From assembly GCF_000218565.1 (NCBI RefSeq), contig NC_015684.1:2604001-2668000 (forward strand): 64,000 nt of DNA, written 5' to 3'. Positions 8,326 through 15,728 of this stretch are shown here, one piece after another. The position numbers and the translations under genes are program-made. Numbering within the stretch: the stretch's first letter is position 1; each line of letters begins with the position of its first letter. The notes below the pieces were generated by a model that was given only the letters and a program-made list of their open reading frames with translations, had not been told where the DNA came from and searched no databases. Origin of the DNA: Afipia carboxidovorans OM5. Its GTDB lineage: Bacteria > Pseudomonadota > Alphaproteobacteria > Rhizobiales > Xanthobacteraceae.

Positions 8326-10895
8326 CAGGCTGCCGCCCCCTCTTCCGAGAGAAGGTCGAACAACGTCGGCACGTCGGCCTCGCGCTCCGCCTCTTGGCAA
8401 TAGGTGACGCCGTCGCGGAAGTATGACGGGCTCAGTTCGACGCCGATCCCGCGGCGCTTCAACGCGATGGCTCGGTAGGGCACGGTCATGAGGCCGCCGA
8501 ACGGATCAAAAACCGTCTCACCTGGCATCGTGTATTGCGTGATCGCACGATCCACGATGTCGAATTGCAACGGGCACAGATGAAGCTCTCGACCCTTGGC
8601 ATGCTGCAAGCCGTTGAGCGTCCGCATGCGGGCCACGTCCGTCTCGACATCGGGGTGCCACGAATGCGGCGGCAGCAGCATGAAGGTCGGCGGGAGCTGG
8701 TTGTTCGCGTCGAGCGTGTCGCTGACCGCGACGTGATGCTCAAAGTCGTAGACCTGCGAAAGGGAATGCTCGCGCCATCGACGATATATGACCTTGGCTT
8801 CCTGCCCCAGAAGTTCAACTGGCGACAGAAGACGGTTGCCGCTCGACCTTCCGAAGCCGTGCGCGTCTAGCTGCCAGCGACCGCGGCTGTACTCCGCCTT
8901 GTCCTTGACCACTGGATCATCGGCGTAGCCCTTCGAGCGGTCGGTCTGCGGCTTGCGGAAGACGTGAACGTATTCCGGCAGGCCAAAGCCCATCCGGGTG
9001 CCATCCTTGCATTGCTCGGTCCACCCCAGCCGGTAGGTCTGGTTGTTCTCCCTGACCACGTCGGTGATGATGGTCTTCGTTCCGATGTAGGCGAAGCCAT
9101 GCTTGCGAAAATGCAGCATGGTCTCAGCACCGAACGGACTAACGGTCTGGAAGCCGAGGCCGGTCAGGCCGCCTGGTACGATGCGGTCTTTGCAATGGAT
9201 CATGGCGATCCTGCCCGGCTTCAGAATGCGCAGCAGTTCTGGCGTCAAGAAGTCCATCTGACGGAAGAAGTGCACGTCATCATCGGTGTGACCGAAATCG
9301 TTGTAGCTCGGCGTGTATTCGTACTGCGTCGAAAAGGGGATCGAAGTCACGATCAGGTCGACACTGTCGCCGGCCATCGAACGCGTTTCCTCAACGCAGT
9401 CGTTGTTCACGCACACGAACCGATCGCCGCGCACCTCAACCCGGTTCACTCCGATGGTCCGCTTCAGCGCGCCCGCGATGCCAATCCGCGTCAGGCCATA
9501 TTCTTTGATGATGTCGGCCATGATGGCCGATTGCTCGTCATGGCGCTTCCAGCGCTCTTCCAGCTTGCGCCGAACCGACCGCTCCTGCTCGGTGTAGATC
9601 AGATCAAGGCGGACCTTCTTGGTCTGGCCGAAACGCATCAGCCGGTGAACGGCTTGAATGAAGTCGTGAAATTTGAAGCCGATGCCGAGGAAGATCATCC
9701 AGTGGCAGAAATACTGGAAATTGCACCCGGCCCCGCTCATGGAAGGCTTCGTTGCGAGATAAGGAAACTCGCCGCGTTTGAAGCCGATGGCGTTGGCCTC
9801 ATTCACGTCGAGGTCCTGCGATCCGAAGATCGAGCGCACCGACGGGATCGTCTTCTCAATCGAAAGCCGCTCGGCCTCGAGGTCGTGCCAGAGCAGACAA
9901 TGATCATCAGGATCGGAAGCGATCAGGCCAGCCATCAAGTCTATGCGCTGCGGCAGGCTGTCTCGCTTGACCTTCGAGGCGTTCTGAACGCCGATCGCCT
10001 CATCGGCGAAAAACTTCGCCTGGCCGTCGCGCTCCGTGCCCGCCTTGGTGTGATCTGCCGGGATTTCGTGCCAGCGGATATCGAGCTCGGGCAGCACATA
10101 GCCTTCGTCCGAAAAACCGAGGTCGGACGGCTTCGAGACGAACAGAGCCCACGACGCCACCCAAAGCCAGAACTCACGCTCCTTATGCGGATGGATCGTG
10201 AGTTCGTCCGCCTTCTCGCTGTTGCGCTTGAAGAAGCGGGTCTTGGCCTGCCCGACATCCATGATGCCGAGGAACGCGGCGTACGCGAGCAGTTCGATGT
10301 GCTCGTTCGGGTCAGGCGTCGCCGTTGCAACAAAGCGATAGCGGATTTCGTTCTCCACCGCGCCACCGCGCGCGTCGCCGGCGAGCCGCGCCATGAACTC
10401 GCGAAACGTCTTCGACCCGCCAAAGCCGCGCAGACAGGCAGCCTCGTCGAGCGATACGAAGCCAAACTTCGACGTATCGATCTTTCCTTCGCGAACGCTC
10501 TCGTAGTTCGTCAGGTAGATCAGAGGAAGATCTTGTTCGTTCCCTTCCTCGAGCTCGCCCACGGTCGACCGGATGAATTTGAGACGGACACGATAATCGC
10601 CTTTGAAATACTGCTCGGCATCGTCGAAGAACTCCTGTCTGACACCGAGCGGCAGGATGATCAGCGGCACAGAGCCGGTCTTGATCCGGCACAGCCGCGC
10701 CAACTCGATCTGCGCGCTAGTCTTGTGCAGGCCGAAGCTTGAGAAAATTCCGCGGCGGCCGCCCTGCGCCGCCCAAGCAACGATGGCGCGAACGAAGTCT
10801 TTAAGCTGCGGGTTGATTTCGTGAGGCGCGACGTCGAAGCCTGCCTCACCCGCAACCGCCACCTTTCCCTCGATGAATGAGCGATAGTCGTTCAT
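8325..10895 (-). CDS. Fusion of SNF2-like helicase and N4/N6 DNA methyltransferase
   Basis: An 856-residue two-part enzyme. The N-terminal half is a superfamily 2 helicase: Walker A-like SFGLHKTSAQ (53-62), DEAA box (150-153) and a motif VI-like QAVHRLMRFGQ (414-424). The C-terminal half is an amino-methyltransferase with circularly permuted order: catalytic TSIPF (517-521) comes before the SAM-binding DPFGG (797-801) and GVELSPSYF. The TSIPF form differs from the usual [DNS]PP[YF] but is, from memory, common in phage members of this family. A role in modifying phage DNA to escape restriction, by analogy to helicase-methylase antirestriction proteins such as P1 DarB, is inferred. Its ends overlap both neighbours by one base. 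Confidence 0.9.
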   Translation of the reverse strand: MNDYRSFIEGKVAVAGEAGFDVAPHEINPQLKDFVRAIVAWAAQGGRRGIFSSFGLHKTSAQIELARLCRIKTGSVPLIILPLGVRQEFFDDAEQYFKGDYRVRLKFIRSTVGELEEGNEQDLPLIYLTNYESVREGKIDTSKFGFVSLDEAACLRGFGGSKTFREFMARLAGDARGGAVENEIRYRFVATATPDPNEHIELLAYAAFLGIMDVGQAKTRFFKRNSEKADELTIHPHKEREFWLWVASWALFVSKPSDLGFSDEGYVLPELDIRWHEIPADHTKAGTERDGQAKFFADEAIGVQNASKVKRDSLPQRIDLMAGLIASDPDDHCLLWHDLEAERLSIEKTIPSVRSIFGSQDLDVNEANAIGFKRGEFPYLATKPSMSGAGCNFQYFCHWMIFLGIGFKFHDFIQAVHRLMRFGQTKKVRLDLIYTEQERSVRRKLEERWKRHDEQSAIMADIIKEYGLTRIGIAGALKRTIGVNRVEVRGDRFVCVNNDCVEETRSMAGDSVDLIVTSIPFSTQYEYTPSYNDFGHTDDDVHFFRQMDFLTPELLRILKPGRIAMIHCKDRIVPGGLTGLGFQTVSPFGAETMLHFRKHGFAYIGTKTIITDVVRENNQTYRLGWTEQCKDGTRMGFGLPEYVHVFRKPQTDRSKGYADDPVVKDKAEYSRGRWQLDAHGFGRSSGNRLLSPVELLGQEAKVIYRRWREHSLSQVYDFEHHVAVSDTLDANNQLPPTFMLLPPHSWHPDVETDVARMRTLNGLQHAKGRELHLCPLQFDIVDRAITQYTMPGETVFDPFGGLMTVPYRAIALKRRGIGVELSPSYFRDGVTYCQEAEREADVPTLFDLLSEEGAAA

Positions 10896-11419
10896 CAGAA
10901 CATCTGCCTCGCTGCAATCGGGCCGAGCGCAAAGCGCGTGGCGTGCTCAGGGGCGTAGCAGCAGACCGCGTACGCCCAGAGGGCGCAGGCATCCGCCTCG
11001 TCATCGGTACGCACAGCCCATCCGTAACGGCGAGCAATCGCCATCGTGTCGGCCTTCTTGGCCCACCCGTTGCCGGTGAAATGTTTTTTGACGGTCGATG
11101 CCCTGCCCTCGCGCACGGTGATGCCGCGATGACGGGCCGCCATTTCTGTCAGCATGGCGAGGCCCATCAGCTTCCGCGCCGTTGTCGGCGTTGTCTTCTT
11201 CGGCAGGATCGGAGCTTCAAAAATGACGAGCGCGGGCTTTAGCCCTTCAAGCTGGCCTTTCAGCCATGCCGAGTATTTGAGCCCGTACGTACCGACATCG
11301 TCGCCGGTCGGCGGGATCGTGAAATGTCCGAAGTCAGGATTGGGGTTACCCGGCTCGCCCGCGCACCATCCGGTGTTCGTTGCCACGTCAAGCGAAAGGA
11401 TGATGCCGTCGATGCGCAT
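10895..11419 (-). CDS. RuvC-like Holliday junction resolvase
   Basis: A 174-residue RNase H-fold endonuclease that should cleave branched phage DNA before packaging. The first catalytic Asp is in LSLDVATNTGW (residues 8-18), the Glu in LVIFEAPI (about 64-71), and the last acidic pair in RTDDEADACALW near the C-terminus. Length matches phage RuvC-type resolvases. It directly precedes the helicase-methyltransferase gene with a one-base overlap. Confidence 0.88.
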   Translation of the reverse strand: MRIDGIILSLDVATNTGWCAGEPGNPNPDFGHFTIPPTGDDVGTYGLKYSAWLKGQLEGLKPALVIFEAPILPKKTTPTTARKLMGLAMLTEMAARHRGITVREGRASTVKKHFTGNGWAKKADTMAIARRYGWAVRTDDEADACALWAYAVCCYAPEHATRFALGPIAARQMF

Positions 11420-11497
11420 TGGATGCGACTTCCCCCAGACAGCCAGAGCCGCCTCGCGGCCGCGGCGCCCTTCGCCGCGGCGTTTGTTGTTCGAATG

Positions 11498-11860
11498 TCA
11501 GGAAAAAACGGACAGCAGATGCGCGCCGAACGGCGTGTCGCCGAACGACTTGTCGTCGTTGGCGTGGCGGAGGATTTCCTCAATTTGCTCGCGATCGTCT
11601 CCGTCAAGGTCGGAGAGGCTGCTTTCCGATTTCAACACGGCTTTTCGAGCCTTCCAGAGCTCGTTGAAGACCTTCGACCGGATGCCGGCGTTCTTGGCCT
11701 CTTCCTTGATCTCTTTCTGATCCTCGCGCAGCGATTTGCATTCCTGCATCGCCTTGCCCATGATCGAAGCGCACTCATCTTCGATGTTCTGCATGCGGTC
11801 GAGATACCCGTCGATCTTCTTGATGTCGTAGCCGTTCGACGGCTTTGCTTCGGATGCCAT
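11498..11860 (-). CDS. GapR-like (DUF2312) nucleoid-associated protein
   Basis: A 120-residue protein whose segment from NGYDIKKIDGYLDRMQNIED through EIKEEAKNAGI (residues 9-60) resembles GapR, the alphaproteobacterial protein that binds overtwisted AT-rich DNA and supports replication. GapR's hallmarks of a long first helix followed by a KNxG turn are visible. The acidic C-terminal tail is not typical of GapR. GAGAGG precedes the ATG. A phage copy may help its own replication or interfere with host GapR. That is inference. Confidence 0.75.
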   Translation of the reverse strand: MASEAKPSNGYDIKKIDGYLDRMQNIEDECASIMGKAMQECKSLREDQKEIKEEAKNAGIRSKVFNELWKARKAVLKSESSLSDLDGDDREQIEEILRHANDDKSFGDTPFGAHLLSVFS

Positions 11861-11916
11861 TTGGACCTCTCGTATTCAGGGTTGGAGCGAAGCCGCAATC
11901 GCGCGGCTCGCCGACA

Positions 11917-12153
11917 TCAGGCCGCCGTCAGGTCGCGGCACTTCACCCACGTGGAACTCCCGTCGGGGAAGCGGACGAGGTATTCGGTCGCCGCAGGAAC
12001 GTCGTACTGCGCAGCACCGGTCACGGTCCCGACTTCACCCGTTGCGACCAGGCGAACCGGGTCGAGACGATTGAACGTCGGTGGATTGCTTGATTTTGCT
12101 GAGTTGCGCGTTTTTTTCCGCCGCGCAGCGGCCGTCATTGCCTTCTTAGCCAT
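11917..12153 (-). CDS. Small basic phage protein, possible SH3-like barrel
   Basis: Seventy-eight residues. A lysine/arginine-rich tail (first about 25 residues) precedes a compact beta-rich segment, RLVATGEVGTVTG through STWVKCRDL, with the pattern of a small SH3-like or KOW-like barrel. A good AGGAGG site precedes the ATG. A nucleic-acid-binding role fits the composition but is not shown. Confidence 0.65.
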   Translation of the reverse strand: MAKKAMTAAARRKKTRNSAKSSNPPTFNRLDPVRLVATGEVGTVTGAAQYDVPAATEYLVRFPDGSSTWVKCRDLTAA

Positions 12154-12219
12154 GAGCTTTGCCTCCTGAGATGGATTGGTGCGCGCGATCAGCGCCGCGG
12201 CTCGTCGGAGCGACAGGCA

Positions 12220-12864
12220 TCATCGCGATGCCTCCAAAAGCGTCTTCAGAGCGCTGCGCTCGGACGCGGTGCCGATGCCCCACGCAATCGCCATGTGCGC
12301 GCAGCAGTAGCTTGCACCATGTGCAGTTGGCGCGCCGCAGAAGGTCTGCTGACTGGCATCGTTGAGTTCGTTGTCGGGCCAGCGGCATTCAAGTCCAAAC
12401 GGCCCGAGGTTGAGCAGCGGGACGTGACGCGACTGAGCGTCCGCCGTGCGCGGCTTAAAATCGCAGCTCGGCACCTCGCCGCTTTTCGCTTGCTCGATCC
12501 GCGCCAGCACGCCGGCGGCCTTCGCGCCCTCCGAGCTATAGTTGTTACCCTTGCTCGACGGCGCAGCCTTGCGAGCGGGTTCGGGTTGCGGTGCCCTCGG
12601 GACCGCAGAGCCTATCCTCACGCCGATCCGGAACGACCGGCCAAGCACAGCGCTGCGGGTAAACTCCGTGCCGTGCGCGGCGTTGAGAGCACGAGTGAGT
12701 TCAGTTGCCGTCTTCCACGGCCCGTTCACACGCAGGAACGCATCGAATTGCTCGTTCCAAATCGGTTTAAGCGGCAAGCCGCTGGTAACCATGGCAGGCG
12801 GCTCGGCTTGCGCCTCGTCCACTTTCCGGTTGATAAACCGGTTATGATCTTGACGAACGCTCAT
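12220..12864 (-). CDS. GcrA-family cell-cycle regulator homologue
   Basis: A 214-residue homologue of GcrA, which in Caulobacter and relatives binds sigma-70 RNA polymerase and CcrM-methylated GANTC promoters. The N-terminal helix-turn-helix is seen at about residues 36-75 (WNEQFDAFLRV through TRSAVLGRSFRIGV). The cysteine-containing C-terminal module, CRWPDNEL, TFCGAP and SYCCAHMAIAW, is clear near the end. Host GcrA is roughly 170 aa, so this one has a longer linker. It starts at 12864 in an ATGA overlap with the preceding gene. A repressor-type palindrome (12826-12841) lies within its first 13 codons. Confidence 0.82.
   Translation of the reverse strand: MSVRQDHNRFINRKVDEAQAEPPAMVTSGLPLKPIWNEQFDAFLRVNGPWKTATELTRALNAAHGTEFTRSAVLGRSFRIGVRIGSAVPRAPQPEPARKAAPSSKGNNYSSEGAKAAGVLARIEQAKSGEVPSCDFKPRTADAQSRHVPLLNLGPFGLECRWPDNELNDASQQTFCGAPTAHGASYCCAHMAIAWGIGTASERSALKTLLEASR
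12826..12841. promoter_or_regulatory. Possible intragenic repressor operator
   Basis: CCGGTT-GATA-AACCGG is a perfect 6+6 palindrome with a four-base spacer. It matches the palindromes at the leftward and rightward promoters. It lies in codons 8-13 of the GcrA-like gene, about 290 bases inside the leftward transcript. Confidence 0.5.
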
Positions 12865-13115
12865 TGCTCAGCCTCAGCCGGTTTCTTTGCCGGGCGTGCG
12901 ATGCCCTTCGGCCAAGCGCAGCGCGGCGGCCAGTTGTCGGAAAACCACTGCATCGCAAGGTCGTACCGCGACGTCGTCAGGTCGCTTTTGCCTGAAACGA
13001 CCGCGTCCAGCTTCTTTCCGTCGTTGAAGATGCGCCACGAGAGCGTTTTGAGCGGGGTGTCCGTGGCACCCGAATACGCGTTCGCCACGGCCGTCAGGTT
13101 CTCAATGGAGTGCAT
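12861..13115 (-). CDS. Small early phage protein in Cro position
   Basis: Eighty-four residues, starting MHSIENLTAVANAYSGATD. It is the first gene of the leftward operon and is divergent from the S24 repressor, the place where a Cro-like regulator usually sits. The helical N-terminal part (AVANAYSGATDTPLKTLSWR) followed by DGKKLDAVVSGKSDLTTSRY resembles a small helix-turn-helix family common in rhizobial phages, judged from memory. Direct DNA binding is not shown. ATG 13115 lies 32 bases after the predicted -10 box. Confidence 0.65.
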   Translation of the reverse strand: MHSIENLTAVANAYSGATDTPLKTLSWRIFNDGKKLDAVVSGKSDLTTSRYDLAMQWFSDNWPPRCAWPKGIARPAKKPAEAEQ

Positions 13116-13129
13116 GATCTTCTCAAATC

Positions 13130-13169
13130 GCGGTTGCGTTACCGGTTTATTAACCGGTTTTTTAACCGC
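13130..13169. promoter_or_regulatory. Repressor operator array between divergent early genes
   Basis: Three overlapping palindromes share half-sites at a 12-base period. The central one is perfect, CCGGTT-TATT-AACCGG at 13142-13157. The flanking copies are imperfect, GCGGTT-GCGT-TACCGG at 13130-13145 and CCGGTT-TTTT-AACCGC at 13154-13169. They cover the predicted leftward -10 box, so a bound repressor would block that promoter. Confidence 0.75.
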
Positions 13170-13175
13170 CCGCAA
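13147..13175 (-). promoter_or_regulatory. Predicted early leftward promoter (PL)
   Basis: On the minus strand, TTGCGG (13175-13170) and TAATAA (13152-13147) are separated by 17 bases, a sigma-70-like arrangement. The operator array overlaps it. Transcription would enter the leftward operon. Confidence 0.6.
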
Positions 13176-13193
13176 GCCGGTAGGATGACCGTT

Positions 13194-13898
13194 ATGAAAA
13201 AATCTGTGCAGCGAAAGAAAACCGGCCTGAAGCGGCCGCACGTATCGCAGCCGAGTTTGGGCAGCCGAATTCAAGAACGCCTAACCGCGCTCGACCGCTC
13301 GGCGATGTCTGTCAGCCTCGCAATAGGCGCGAAGGAAGACTTCATCAGGAACATTTTTCGCAAAGAGGCAGAGGGGAAGCGCCACTCACCTGGCTCGGAG
13401 AAGCTTATTGCGTTGGCAAGAGAACTTGAGACCACCACGGATTGGCTCGTTAGCGGTGACGCTGGGCACGTCGACAGTTCTCAGATAGCAGCAGAAATGG
13501 ACTCGAGCCGCGCGAGGCCCGCCACGGTGCCGATTGTCGGCTACGTTGGAGCCGGCGCCGCAGCTCACTTCTACGCAGTCGCGCAGGGAAGCCTCGACAC
13601 TGCGCCCGCACCTACCGATGCCACGCCGTCGACGGTATGCGTTGAAATTCGCGGAACGAGCATCGGGTCGATGTTCGATCGATGGCTGGTCTATTACGAC
13701 GACGTGCGCTCGCCCGTGACCCACGACTTAATCGGCCGGCTCTGTGTCGTCGGGCTTAACGATGATCGAATTCTGGTGAAAAAAATCAAACGGGCAAAAA
13801 CAGAGGGACGGTTCGATCTTCTTTCCGAGACCGAACCGCCCATTGAGGGAGTGCAAGTAGAATGGGCAGCAAGGGTCAAACAACTCTCACCGCAGTAG
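13194..13898 (+). CDS. S24-type phage repressor (CI/C2-like)
   Basis: The lysogeny repressor. The N-terminal half has a helix-turn-helix of the XRE type (SLGSRIQERLTALDRSAMSV through EKLIALARELETTTDWLVSG, about residues 18-85). The C-terminal half is a LexA/S24 domain: VPIVGYVGAGA, the GTSIGSMFD segment expected to hold the catalytic serine, and RILVKKIK with the candidate lysine. It should dimerise and bind the CCGGTT palindromes, and could respond to RecA after DNA damage. ATG 13194 follows TAGGA at eight bases. ATG 13185 is a possible alternative. A four-way promoter layout suggests autoregulation. Confidence 0.88.
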   Translation: MKKSVQRKKTGLKRPHVSQPSLGSRIQERLTALDRSAMSVSLAIGAKEDFIRNIFRKEAEGKRHSPGSEKLIALARELETTTDWLVSGDAGHVDSSQIAAEMDSSRARPATVPIVGYVGAGAAAHFYAVAQGSLDTAPAPTDATPSTVCVEIRGTSIGSMFDRWLVYYDDVRSPVTHDLIGRLCVVGLNDDRILVKKIKRAKTEGRFDLLSETEPPIEGVQVEWAARVKQLSPQ

Positions 13899-14335
13899 CG
13901 ATTTCTTTGTTCGGATCGCTTGCGACGATGACCGCAGCGCAAGCGGACCAGTGCGACATGCTTGGCCTCGACCTATCGCAAAGAACTAACGCAGTGGTCG
14001 AGCGGAAAGTGAACGTTCTCACCGTGAAGCATCCATGGGTGGGGAGTGCGGGCGTGAGTTACTGCGCCACGGCGAAGCCAGGCTTCGACGCCACCATCGA
14101 CACCGCCTATCCACAGGGAACGTTCTTCGATTTCATCGGCGCCGCCGGCTCCATCGTGGTTAAGGCTCGCCCTCAGAAGCTCCGCGATGCCGCAGTGAAG
14201 TGCACGCGTCTCGCACTGAAAGACCCAGACGGCCTGCATCACCTCGACAGTCTTGGGCTGGAGTTGACATGCAATGCAAAATCCGGCGCGAACGGCTTCG
14301 TCACGGTCCTCATCACCAGAAAAACCGCGTCATAG
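13862..14335 (+). CDS. Secreted phage protein co-transcribed with the repressor
   Basis: A 157-residue protein with a signal peptide (hydrophobic LTAVAISLFGSLATMTAAQA, cleavage likely after residue 28) and four cysteines in the mature part, which suggests periplasmic disulphides. Its ATG lies inside the last 37 bases of the repressor gene, preceded by GAGGGAG, so it should be expressed in the lysogen. Genes placed like this often alter the host envelope or block superinfection. No family was recognised, so this role is inference. Confidence 0.75.
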   Translation: MGSKGQTTLTAVAISLFGSLATMTAAQADQCDMLGLDLSQRTNAVVERKVNVLTVKHPWVGSAGVSYCATAKPGFDATIDTAYPQGTFFDFIGAAGSIVVKARPQKLRDAAVKCTRLALKDPDGLHHLDSLGLELTCNAKSGANGFVTVLITRKTAS

Positions 14336-14338
14336 GCA

Positions 14339-14487
14339 GGGGACAATCCGGGGGACATTTTCCGGGGACAGAGGGACATGGCACGAGAAGTGCTACGCGC
14401 GCGAGCGCGCGGATTTTATATTCTATTCTTACAGGGGCCTCGTAAGAGGCCCCCTGTAGTAGAAGATTGATCGCTACTTAGGGGACA
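14339..14487. repeat. GGGGACA repeat cluster
   Basis: GGGGACA occurs at 14339, 14351, 14364 and 14481, with the variant AGGGACA at 14372. Two copies extend to GGGGACATTT. They lie in the non-coding gap between the secreted-protein gene and the rightward operon, with a strong hairpin between them. Iteron-like origin or protein-binding sites are possible. Confidence 0.5.
14431..14457. terminator. Strong GC hairpin, possible terminator
   Basis: ACAGGGGCCTC and GAGGCCCCCTGT form an 11-base-pair stem with one bulged C and a GTAA loop. It lies after the repressor/secreted-protein transcript. There is no long T run, so termination is uncertain. Confidence 0.5.
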
Positions 14488-14546
14488 TTTCCAGACGGGG
14501 CGGACGCCTGACGGCGTCCCTTCGATCGATCGGACAAAAAAATAAT

Positions 14547-14590
14547 CCGGTTAGAAAACCGGTTTTATGTTGACCCGGTTAGAAAACCGG
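14547..14590. promoter_or_regulatory. Paired repressor operators at rightward promoter
   Basis: Two identical palindromes, CCGGTT-AGAA-AACCGG, at 14547-14562 and 14575-14590, are 28 bases apart. Each is followed by TTTTATG, giving a 23-base direct repeat. They match the operators at 13142 and 12826 and flank the predicted -35 box. Confidence 0.75.
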
Positions 14591-14598
14591 TTTTATGG
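14570..14598 (+). promoter_or_regulatory. Predicted early rightward promoter (PR)
   Basis: TTGACC (14570-14575) and TTATGG (14593-14598) are 17 bases apart. The -10 is weak, but the position between and over two operators supports it. The box covers an in-frame ATG at 14595, which makes 14655 the better start for the first gene. Confidence 0.5.
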
Positions 14599-14654
14599 TT
14601 ACCTCCGACGCCGCATCCCGCGGCCCTGCCCAACCCCGGGCATCGGAGGCAACC

Positions 14655-14951
14655 ATGGACGCCAGCAGCGCCCTTTCCAAAGCAGACTTCGCATCCCGCG
14701 CCGGTTTCTTCCGCGCCCGCCTCGATCGATATCTCCCCACCCTGCAGAGCGACCATGCCCGCCGCGTGTTCTTGATCCGCCAGCGCGAGGTTTTCCGACA
14801 GCAGTACGGAGAATTCGTTGCAAAGCGCGGCGCGACGGCGAAGCGCGATCCCATTTTCGGCTGGCCGACGGCGGCTGACTTTGTCGAAACCATCGCCGAT
14901 CTCGACCGTCGCATCAGCGATCTGCCCGGCGACGGAAAGGCGGCCGCGTGA
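14655..14951 (+). CDS. First gene of rightward operon, uncharacterised
   Basis: A 98-residue helical protein starting MDASSALSKADFASRAG. ATG 14655 follows GGAGG at six bases. An upstream in-frame ATG at 14595 falls in the predicted -10 box and has no ribosome site. As the first gene behind the operator-controlled promoter, it should be made early. No motif was recognised. Confidence 0.7.
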   Translation: MDASSALSKADFASRAGFFRARLDRYLPTLQSDHARRVFLIRQREVFRQQYGEFVAKRGATAKRDPIFGWPTAADFVETIADLDRRISDLPGDGKAAA

Positions 14952-15166
14952 TGACCAGCCAAACCACAGCAGCGGGCGCGCGGACGGCCCCCGATCCATT
15001 GCGCAGCATCGTCTCGCGAAATTTGATCGCGAACACCGAAACGCTCGAATGCGGCCACTCGATCACGCGCCCGCTTTCGCTCGGTGAATTTGCGATGGAG
15101 CCTTCCAAAGCGAAGCGCCGTCGCTGCTACCACTGCGCCGCCCTCGCCAAGACGGGCGGTGCGTGA
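14951..15166 (+). CDS. Small zinc-finger-like phage protein
   Basis: Seventy-one residues. The motif LECGHSITRP followed by RRRCYHCAAL gives a C-x-H and C-x2-C arrangement typical of small zinc ribbons. ATG 14951 overlaps the previous stop (TGATG). A GTG three bases upstream is in frame but less likely. Function is unknown. Confidence 0.65.
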   Translation: MTSQTTAAGARTAPDPLRSIVSRNLIANTETLECGHSITRPLSLGEFAMEPSKAKRRRCYHCAALAKTGGA

Positions 15167-15528
15167 TGCCTCCGCACAGCAACCACGTTGAAATGCGTGC
15201 GAGCCGCAGGCCGGCACGCCAGTACGTCAGCGAAACCCATGATCGCAAACTCGATGCGCGTTGGCGTTCTGACGTGACGCTGGCGAAGTGCATGGTGCTT
15301 CGCAAGATCCTCGACAATGGACCGCTCGACCTCACCGGCATGGGTGAGTGGTACCGGCAACGATGCATCGAACTCGCGATGGAAGAACCGCCGCTGGTCG
15401 ATGTCGACGAAAGCCAGGTGTTTCTGACCAAAGAGGGCGAGGCGTTCGCAGCCCGGGACAAGGCCGACAGCATTGCTCGGCAGCGTGGGCATCGTCGCGT
15501 CTTTGAACAACGTGGGGGCAAGCTGTGA
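15166..15528 (+). CDS. Uncharacterised phage protein, possible winged helix
   Basis: A 120-residue protein. Residues about 30-95 (SDVTLAKCMVLRKILDNGPL through VFLTKEGEAFAAR) have the helix-helix-turn-strand pattern of a winged-helix domain. It starts in a TGATG overlap and ends in a GTGA overlap with the next gene. Confidence 0.6.
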   Translation: MPPHSNHVEMRASRRPARQYVSETHDRKLDARWRSDVTLAKCMVLRKILDNGPLDLTGMGEWYRQRCIELAMEEPPLVDVDESQVFLTKEGEAFAARDKADSIARQRGHRRVFEQRGGKL

Positions 15529-15728
15529 CAGAAACCAACGGCGATCTCGTTCTGCAGATGTCGATCCTTCTGCGAACGATGGGGACTGATCTCGGCGATG
15601 AGCGCGAAGTAATTCAAGCGCTGGTCGGCGCGCGCTTCAGGTCTGGCGACGTCATCGCATTGATGGATCGAGCGGTCGAGAAGGCTCGCATCGACGCTCA
15701 GAGCAGCGAGGCGCTGCATCATGATTGA
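15525..15728 (+). CDS. Uncharacterised small phage protein (GTG start)
   Basis: Sixty-seven residues, helical, beginning with GTG at 15525 that overlaps the previous stop as GTGA. The next gene starts inside its last codons. No domain was recognised. Confidence 0.6.
   Translation: MTETNGDLVLQMSILLRTMGTDLGDEREVIQALVGARFRSGDVIALMDRAVEKARIDAQSSEALHHD

Noticed and set aside
8964..10742. 592-residue open frame on the plus strand over the helicase-methyltransferase
   Set aside because: Antisense shadow of a well-supported gene, common in GC-rich DNA.
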